A stretch of DNA of 29,069 nucleotides from CAZFXZ01 sp964523165 (GTDB lineage: Bacteria > Patescibacteriota > Patescibacteriia > JACRDY01): positions 1 to 29,069 of the forward strand of contig CAZFXZ010000006.1 of assembly GCA_964523165.1 (NCBI GenBank), given 5' to 3'. Positions 26,187 to 29,069 of the stretch are shown here, in pieces. A model generated the notes under the pieces. It did not search any database, was not told the DNA's origin, and saw nothing but the letters and a program-made list of their open reading frames with translations. The position numbers were made by a program, and so were the translations under genes. Each line of letters opens with the position of its first letter. The first letter of the stretch is position 1.

Positions 26187-26194
26187 CAAGCAAT

Positions 26195-26647
26195 CTAAAT
26201 TTTTTCTAAACTCGATTGTCGACTAAAAATAATCAACAAAATCACACCACCAACGATCATGACATCGGCGATGTTAAAAGTCGGGTACCATGGTTGTAAA
26301 GTAATATAGTCGACGACAAAACCAAATCTTAAGCGATCAATGAGGTTGGATAGAGCCCCAGCCACAACCAAACCCAAAGCCGCCACCGACCAAAAATGTC
26401 GAGCCCGATAATGACGCCCGAGCAGATAGATTAAATAAAATATAATAGGTAGCGTGGCGGCAATAATAAAATTTTTACCCAAGGGTAAACCAAAAGCCAA
26501 TCCCCGATTGGCCCAATAAGAGATTTGCCCTATAACAAAATCCCGACTGTAATCGGGATTTTTATAAATGAAATATTTAATAATTTGGTCAGCAACAGTC
26601 AGAGCAACAACGATTAGCGAACAAACAGCCAACCAAACTTTGTTCAT
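26195..26647 (-). CDS. lspA: Lipoprotein signal peptidase
   Basis: Signal peptidase II, an inner-membrane aspartyl protease that cleaves lipoprotein signal peptides. From the ATG at 26647 it has 150 residues with four membrane helices. All family motifs are visible: DQIIKYF, NRGLAFG, the first catalytic Asp in LSNLIDR and the second in FNIADVMIVGG. The open frame reaches back to 26689, overlapping dksA by 28 nt, but the inner ATG gives the standard N-terminus (MNKVWLAVC) and a 14 nt gap. It is probably co-transcribed with dksA. No SD is seen. Confidence 0.95.
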   Translation of the reverse strand: MNKVWLAVCSLIVVALTVADQIIKYFIYKNPDYSRDFVIGQISYWANRGLAFGLPLGKNFIIAATLPIIFYLIYLLGRHYRARHFWSVAALGLVVAGALSNLIDRLRFGFVVDYITLQPWYPTFNIADVMIVGGVILLIIFSRQSSLEKI

Positions 26648-26661
26648 GGCTATATTTTTGG

Positions 26662-27021
26662 CTAATTTTTTTTCAACTTGTTTTTGCAACTAATACAAGA
26701 TGACGAAACGGGTCGAGCTTGCAAACGACGTTCATCGATTTCTTGACCGCAGTAGCGACAAATGCCGTATTCGCCTTTTTCAATGTTTTGCAAAGCTTTG
26801 TTGATATCACGTAAAGTTTTGTCGAGCGTAGCTTCCAAAGAAAGGTTGTCACTATAAGCCGCCACTTCACTGGCGTTGTCATCTTCCTTGTCACCAAAGT
26901 CTGGGAATTTGGCGTCAACGGCTGTATTATCACCATCGGTATATTGACTCAATTCCTCTTCAAGTTTGGCTTTGCGAAGCAAGAGATCGGCTTTGATTTT
27001 TTCCAAGACTGCTTTATCCAT
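26662..27021 (-). CDS. DksA/TraR family zinc-finger protein
   Basis: A 119-residue DksA/TraR-type protein. A coiled coil forms the N-terminal two-thirds (KIKADLLLRKAKLEEELSQY, then an acidic NTAVDAKFPDFGDKEDDN segment at its tip), followed by a four-cysteine zinc finger (CRYCG, then CISC). DksA enters the RNA polymerase secondary channel and modulates promoters with ppGpp, so it would act on the rpoBC products encoded at the other end of the window. The protein is shorter than E. coli DksA (151). A consensus promoter lies at 27043-27070 and lspA follows, so it heads the operon. Confidence 0.92.
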   Translation of the reverse strand: MDKAVLEKIKADLLLRKAKLEEELSQYTDGDNTAVDAKFPDFGDKEDDNASEVAAYSDNLSLEATLDKTLRDINKALQNIEKGEYGICRYCGQEIDERRLQARPVSSSCISCKNKLKKN

Positions 27022-27042
27022 AAGATTGTTTTTAGTAGGGAA

Positions 27043-27070
27043 ATTATCTCACACCAGTTGGTTTTGTCAA
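27043..27070 (-). promoter_or_regulatory. dksA-lspA promoter
   Basis: TTGACA (27065-27070), 16 bp spacer, GATAAT (27043-27048) with TGA extension on the minus strand; start about 27036. Confidence 0.75.
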
Positions 27071-27100
27071 TCAGTCTGGTCAAATTTTTGGATATGAAAA

Positions 27101-27117
27101 GGGCGCAGTTAGCGCCC
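27101..27117 (-). terminator. Terminator of the candidate ncRNA
   Basis: On the minus strand GGGCGC-TAACT-GCGCCC followed by TTTTC. The left flank is also complementary to AGGGCGCAGTTA lying upstream in the RNA (27142-27153), which forms a longer 12 bp alternative helix with 27100-27111. Confidence 0.75.
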
Positions 27118-27472
27118 CTAATTTTATAATATTTTATGGGGTAACTGCGCCCTAACTGCCAGAACCCCTGAGTTTTCGCTAACAAAGCGAGAAACGCAGA
27201 CCACTGGTGCTGACAGCCTAGTGCGCTTTCTTACCGACTGTTTAAAAGCAGCTATATCTTTCCACCAGACTTTGGTTGTAGCAGTTTTGAAGTGCTAAAC
27301 CGCTTTTGTTTTTTGTTTTAGCGTGGTCGGAGCACGCGAAAAAGTCCAGTAAAAAGAAGAGGGATAAGCAAAATTATCTAAACTTAGCAAAATTTTGACC
27401 ATTCCTCTCATCTGATTGTCACAAAGAACGTTTTTTGTGAATAACTAGCAGAAACATACGACCGTTTCTACT
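27101..27472 (-). ncRNA. Candidate structured RNA of about 370 nt, family unknown
   Basis: No ORF of interest covers 27101-27472, yet the minus strand has a promoter (27479-27507), many perfect or near-perfect hairpins and a terminator. In transcript order: AGTAGAAAC/GTTTCTGCT (9 bp with one G-U), TCACAAA/TTTGTGA (7 bp), GCGTG/CACGC, GCTAAAAC/GTTTAGC, a CGCT/AGCG hairpin, and a 3' GGGCGC/GCGCCC stem. Between A-rich single-stranded stretches lie blocks such as GGTAAGAAAGCGCAC that faintly recall RNase P RNA, but the universal RNase P, tmRNA, 6S and SRP signatures were not found. It ends upstream of the dksA promoter. Confidence 0.6.
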
Positions 27473-27478
27473 GTTAAT

Positions 27479-27507
27479 AGTATACCATTTTTTTGACTTG
27501 TGATCAA
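27479..27507 (-). promoter_or_regulatory. Promoter of the candidate ncRNA
   Basis: TTGATC (27502-27507), exactly 17 bp spacer, TATACT (27479-27484) with TGG extension on the minus strand. Confidence 0.75.
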
Positions 27508-27648
27508 TAATATGTCAATCGTATTTATTTAGCTTATTTTAAATAAAAAAAATCGCCAACTTTTGACGAGATTATGATTTTTTATTTTTTACCCAATTTA
27601 AATCACAAGTTTTCAAAGTTATCCCCACAACTTTTCCACAGTCTGTGT
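27508..27648. other. AT-rich spacer with DnaA-box-like sequences
   Basis: No CDS. It is strongly AT-rich with two near-consensus DnaA-type 9-mers: TTTTCCACA at 27632-27640 (one mismatch from TTATCCACA) and, within the ncRNA, TTATTCACA on the minus strand (27436-27444, full match to TTATNCACA). TTATCCCCACA at 27620-27630 is similar. TGTTTATAAACA (27646-27657) is a 12 bp palindrome. This is origin-like in texture but no dnaA is near. Confidence 0.35.
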
Positions 27649-28965
27649 TTATAAACAGCCATAAGCTTGTCCGTCACCCGGGAAATATAAAACTATTTTG
27701 GTCATAATATCGCTATATTTAGACAAAAAACTGCCTTGCGGGATAAACAAAGGGTTGTAGTACAAACTCCATGGCCCAATTTGTGGACAAAGCTCAGCGA
27801 TTGGTCCATATCCTTGACCACTTAGGGCGTCAACCACGGCCGTCGAAGAGGTTCCCAGCAAGAGCAGACCATCTTTTTGACCATAAGCCAATTCCCACGT
27901 CCCATCATCATTACCGACCATTTTGACGGCTTGATCGTTATCACCCACGGTCTGGAGATTAAAATGGTCTGGTTGGACAAAGAGCTCGGTCGCCAAACTA
28001 CCATCTGGTAAACGGACCACTTTGGGGCTGGGAAATTTTTGAGCGACAAGCTCAATCAACCATTGGTCTAGCCAATCCGTCGGGCCAGTAAAAGGCAAAG
28101 CCAAAACATAAGAACGGTGATTGTCGCGCGTTATGGCCGTGATTTGGGCTGGTTGATGTTGCAATATCTCCGTCCATTGAGCCGGAGCAAAGTTTTGCCA
28201 CTGATCCAAAAGTTGTTTGACGGCCGGCTGATAGTCAGCCAAAACTTGACCGGCTGTCCAAATATCTTTGACGGCCAAACTAAAAACTGGCGTGTAGGGT
28301 AAGCGGTCGAGTAAAAATTGCCCGCCCGCATCAGCATCCAAGCCATTTATGACCAAAGAAAAATCTTGACTCAAACCAATCGTTAGCCAATCACCTAGAC
28401 TGGTGACTTCCAAAGCGCCCAGCTCGGCTGTCACGACTTCTGGTCGGACATAGGCTTTGATAAAAGCCGCTCGATTTTGCGGCGACCAAGCAGTTAAACG
28501 GTTGACGGCTTGCTGATCGTCTTGCCACCAACTGTTTTGCGACTGACCAATAACCAAATATTTATTGGCAAAAATTTGACTGCCCGGCAATTTATTGACT
28601 GCAGGATCTTTGATCTTGGCAATAAAAATCAGATCGTTGTTTTTTGTTATGACCACGGCAGTTTCTCGCTTCACGACCGGCCGAAGTTGTTGCCTTAAGC
28701 TATCGGCTGGTAAATTTAAACGCTTCTCAATATCGGCATAAAAAACAGTAAAAAAATCTTCGGACCGCGGCGAGTTATTTCGTTGGAAATCATCAATGTG
28801 GATATAAGCTTTAATTTCATCGGCATTAATATAACTGACGATACTATCGCTGTTAAGCCGCTGATAATGATTAAATAATATCGCTAACAATAATAAACAA
28901 GTGATCAATGTAATAATCACGATCAAATAAGTCGAGCGTGAAATCGAAGAAAAAAATTGTTTCAT
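27649..28965 (-). CDS. Membrane-anchored protein of unknown function
   Basis: A 438-residue protein with a short basic cytoplasmic end, one membrane helix at about residues 13-32 (LIVIITLITCLLLLAILF) and a ~400-residue extracytoplasmic domain, so an N-terminally anchored surface protein. The layout (repeated segments about strands reading AYIHID, GDWLTIGLS, LLLGTSST) resembles DUF3352-type proteins, a weak assignment. No catalytic motif is seen. The start at 28965 is preferred over 28971 because the TGT-TATACT box (28976-28984) leaves only 4 nt before the earlier ATG. No terminator follows. Confidence 0.75.
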   Translation of the reverse strand: MKQFFSSISRSTYLIVIITLITCLLLLAILFNHYQRLNSDSIVSYINADEIKAYIHIDDFQRNNSPRSEDFFTVFYADIEKRLNLPADSLRQQLRPVVKRETAVVITKNNDLIFIAKIKDPAVNKLPGSQIFANKYLVIGQSQNSWWQDDQQAVNRLTAWSPQNRAAFIKAYVRPEVVTAELGALEVTSLGDWLTIGLSQDFSLVINGLDADAGGQFLLDRLPYTPVFSLAVKDIWTAGQVLADYQPAVKQLLDQWQNFAPAQWTEILQHQPAQITAITRDNHRSYVLALPFTGPTDWLDQWLIELVAQKFPSPKVVRLPDGSLATELFVQPDHFNLQTVGDNDQAVKMVGNDDGTWELAYGQKDGLLLLGTSSTAVVDALSGQGYGPIAELCPQIGPWSLYYNPLFIPQGSFLSKYSDIMTKIVLYFPGDGQAYGCL

Positions 28966-28975
28966 AAACATCTGT

Positions 28976-28984
28976 AGTATAACA
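28976..28984 (-). promoter_or_regulatory. Extended -10 promoter of the membrane-anchored protein
   Basis: TGT plus TATACT (28976-28981), 10 nt before the ATG at 28965; no recognisable -35. Confidence 0.6.
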
Positions 28985-28993
28985 CAGAGCTAT

Positions 28994-29019
28994 AAAAAAA
29001 CGGGATAATGAAACCCGTT
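28994..29019 (-). terminator. Terminator of the truncated right-end gene
   Basis: AACGGG/CCCGTT stem (29014-29019 with 28999-29004), 9 nt loop, T tract to 28994 on the minus strand. Two bases of the upstream TAA stop codon are in the stem. Confidence 0.85.
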
Positions 29020-29069
29020 AGTCGCGATCACCACCCAGCACCAGACCAAAGCCGCGCGGCGGGATGGTC
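29018..29069 (-). CDS. C-terminal fragment of a gene running off the right edge
   Basis: The last 16 codons of a minus-strand gene (TIPPRGFGLVLGGDRD, then TAA at 29018-29020). The frame is open to the window edge and the stop overlaps a strong terminator, so it is probably a real gene end. The Gly-rich end and the terminator-overlapping stop resemble the 105-residue orphan gene at 20953-21270, but 16 residues cannot establish kinship. Confidence 0.55.
   Translation of the reverse strand, partial: TIPPRGFGLVLGGDRD

Noticed and set aside
27122..27130. TATAAT in the loop of the large hairpin at 27100-27153 as a plus-strand promoter
   Set aside because: No -35 at proper distance and no downstream plus-strand ORF. 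It is a chance match in an AT-rich loop.
27101..27472. RNase P, tmRNA, 6S or SRP RNA as the identity of the structured region
   Set aside because: GAGGAAAGTCC, the ACAGAA block, a tRNA-like T arm with a peptide-tag frame, and the SRP GGAAGCAGCC block were not found on either strand.
1..29069. CRISPR arrays, insertion sequences, prophage or toxin-antitoxin genes, tRNA genes
   Set aside because: No regularly spaced repeats, transposase or phage proteins, or tRNA cloverleaf sequences were recognised on either strand.

Overview
This 29 kb window is a gene-dense bacterial housekeeping segment, apparently from a scaffold, because a run of exactly 100 N at 23943-24042 marks a gap. The proteins suggest a Candidate Phyla Radiation (Patescibacteria, Parcubacteria-like) genome. 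Pointers are the compact layout, an elongation factor P whose tip loop reads RMQQRKP instead of the usual KPGKG, a short RodZ-like protein, a proton-pumping pyrophosphatase, a rubrerythrin-VIT fusion and a large share of genes with no Shine-Dalgarno (SD) sequence. That placement is inference from protein sequence. No rRNA or tRNA gene is present to confirm it.

Layout, left to right. 1-352 is an AT-rich intergenic stretch with a strong promoter and a ~209 nt structured rpoB leader. 353-7664 holds rpoB-rpoC and an intrinsic terminator. 7686-11911 holds ftsK, a rodZ-like gene and recA on the plus strand. These converge on a minus-strand operon rpsF-ssb-rpsR-efp (13767-11930), and the two sides share a bidirectional terminator. 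Further right on the minus strand lie an HD phosphohydrolase (15284-14007) and a 117-residue orphan gene behind an attenuator-like leader. Then comes a five-gene operon tig-nfo-yfcE-DUF167-VIT (19669-15917), an aromatic amino acid permease, a 105-residue orphan gene and hppA. A LysM/M23 peptidase gene on the plus strand is interrupted by the gap and meets the comM stop codon tail to tail. dksA-lspA-comM run on the minus strand. 27022-27648 has no CDS but carries a probable ~370 nt structured RNA. A membrane-anchored protein and the last 16 codons of another gene close the window.

The genes cover transcription (RNAP beta and beta', DksA), translation and folding (S6, S18, EF-P, trigger factor), DNA maintenance (RecA, SSB, FtsK, endonuclease IV, ComM) and the envelope and energy (RodZ, LspA, M23 peptidase, H+-PPase). 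No mobile element, CRISPR array or defence system is visible. The less ordinary content is regulatory. Promoters follow a uniform code: TTGACA-like -35, 17 bp spacer, TGn extended -10. Several genes start 4-10 nt after the -10 and are probably leaderless. Against that background stand a few loci with long structured leaders or strong SD sites: rpoB, rpsF, the gene at 15707, the gene at 21270 and the ncRNA at 27472-27101.
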